Assembly: GCA_036850595.1 (NCBI GenBank)
Contig: CM072156.1
Coordinates: forward strand, 10,843,441 to 10,907,440
DNA from: Rhyacichthys aspro
Taxonomy: Eukaryota > Chordata > Actinopteri > Gobiiformes > Rhyacichthyidae
Direction: 5' to 3'
DNA length: 64,000 nt
Position numbers and translations under genes: made by a program. Shown one piece after another: positions 63,601 through 64,000 of the stretch. The notes beneath the pieces are model-generated. The model had not been told where the DNA came from. It did no database searches and saw only the letters and a program-made list of their open reading frames with translations. How positions within the stretch are numbered: the stretch's first letter is position 1; every line of letters begins with the position of its first letter.

Positions 63601-64000
63601 TATTATTATAATTATATTCATTTTTTAAGGTCAGATAACAAGAGAAAAAAATCTTTTATTTTTTTCTGTAGGTGGTAGAGATTGCTCTGAAGTTTACCAA
63701 GCTTCATGAGACTCTGGTGGCCCCAAGGGTGCTTGAACTGGCAGGAGAGGTTCTTGACACCGGTGACCCCATCATAAGGCCCCTCTGGTGGATTGCCAAT
63801 GATGATGAGGCTGCCTACAAGATTGATTCCCAGTTTCTGATTGGAGACGATTTAATGGTGGCTCCAGTGTTGGAGCCGGGAAAACAGGAGAGGGACATTT
63901 ATCTGCCTGCGGGAAGGTGGAGAAGCTACAAGGGTGAACATTTTGATAAAGGCCCCATTTACCTCACAGACTACCCAGTGGACCTGGATGAGATAGCGTA
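60605..64000 (+). CDS. myorg: Myogenesis-regulating glycosidase, cut by the right edge
   Basis: Five coding exons in phase: 60605-60882, 61456-61990, 62089-62893, 63081-63196 and 63672-64000. About 687 residues are visible. Comparison with human MYORG (ending DEIAYFTWAS, 714 residues) implies only about five residues are missing. It is a type II membrane protein with a transmembrane segment at about 34-56 (VLVLAAVVAWCYYS) and a glycoside hydrolase family 31 domain in the ER lumen. The nucleophile is Asp438 in SFKFDAGETSYLP and the acid/base is Asp495 in IIDRDSVW, 57 residues apart as in human (463 and 520). The human enzyme is an alpha-galactosidase acting on Gal-alpha-1,4-Glc, and its loss causes brain calcification. 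Exon 60605-60882 probably begins at 60436 with 5' untranslated sequence. All introns are GT-AG. Human MYORG coding sequence is, to my knowledge, in one exon, so the introns are notable. Confidence 0.93.

Overview
This 64 kb window is vertebrate nuclear DNA, most probably from a ray-finned fish. Genes are split by GT-AG introns, non-coding DNA is AT-rich, and microsatellites and short DNA transposons are present. Three copies of a tRNA-derived SINE have a body that I recognise as widespread in fish genomes. No bacterial, CRISPR or viral gene is visible.

Five protein genes can be read. (1) At 166-4264 on the minus strand are the first four coding exons of gpat2, a mitochondrial glycerol-3-phosphate acyltransferase family member; the rest lies left of the window. 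(2) At 44857-46407 on the minus strand is intronless adra2b, an alpha-2B adrenergic receptor of 516 residues. (3) At 51550-53290 on the minus strand is dusp2, a MAP-kinase phosphatase with four exons and 314 residues. (4) At 55081-58249 on the minus strand is a nine-exon sperm-egg fusion gene, best read as izumo1 (327 residues). (5) At 60605-64000 on the plus strand is myorg, an ER-lumenal family 31 glycosidase with five coding exons, cut just before its stop codon.

From 4.3 to 44.9 kb no protein gene is recognisable. This interval holds a hAT-like element with a 9-bp target duplication, two SINE copies, microsatellites, two hairpins, and three short splice-bounded segments on the minus strand that could be 5' exons of a transcript running toward gpat2. 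From 46.4 to 51.5 kb is the GC-rich upstream region of adra2b and then unremarkable DNA.

The gpat2, adra2b, dusp2 grouping matches human 2q11, which supports the three names independently of sequence similarity. izumo1 and myorg lie head to head with about 2.4 kb between their start codons. The genes do not form one pathway. They cover lipid synthesis and germline function (gpat2), adrenergic signalling (adra2b), MAP-kinase shut-off (dusp2), fertilisation (izumo1) and glycan processing (myorg). All exon boundaries were deduced by hand from reading frame, splice signals and recalled family sequences; no database search was run.
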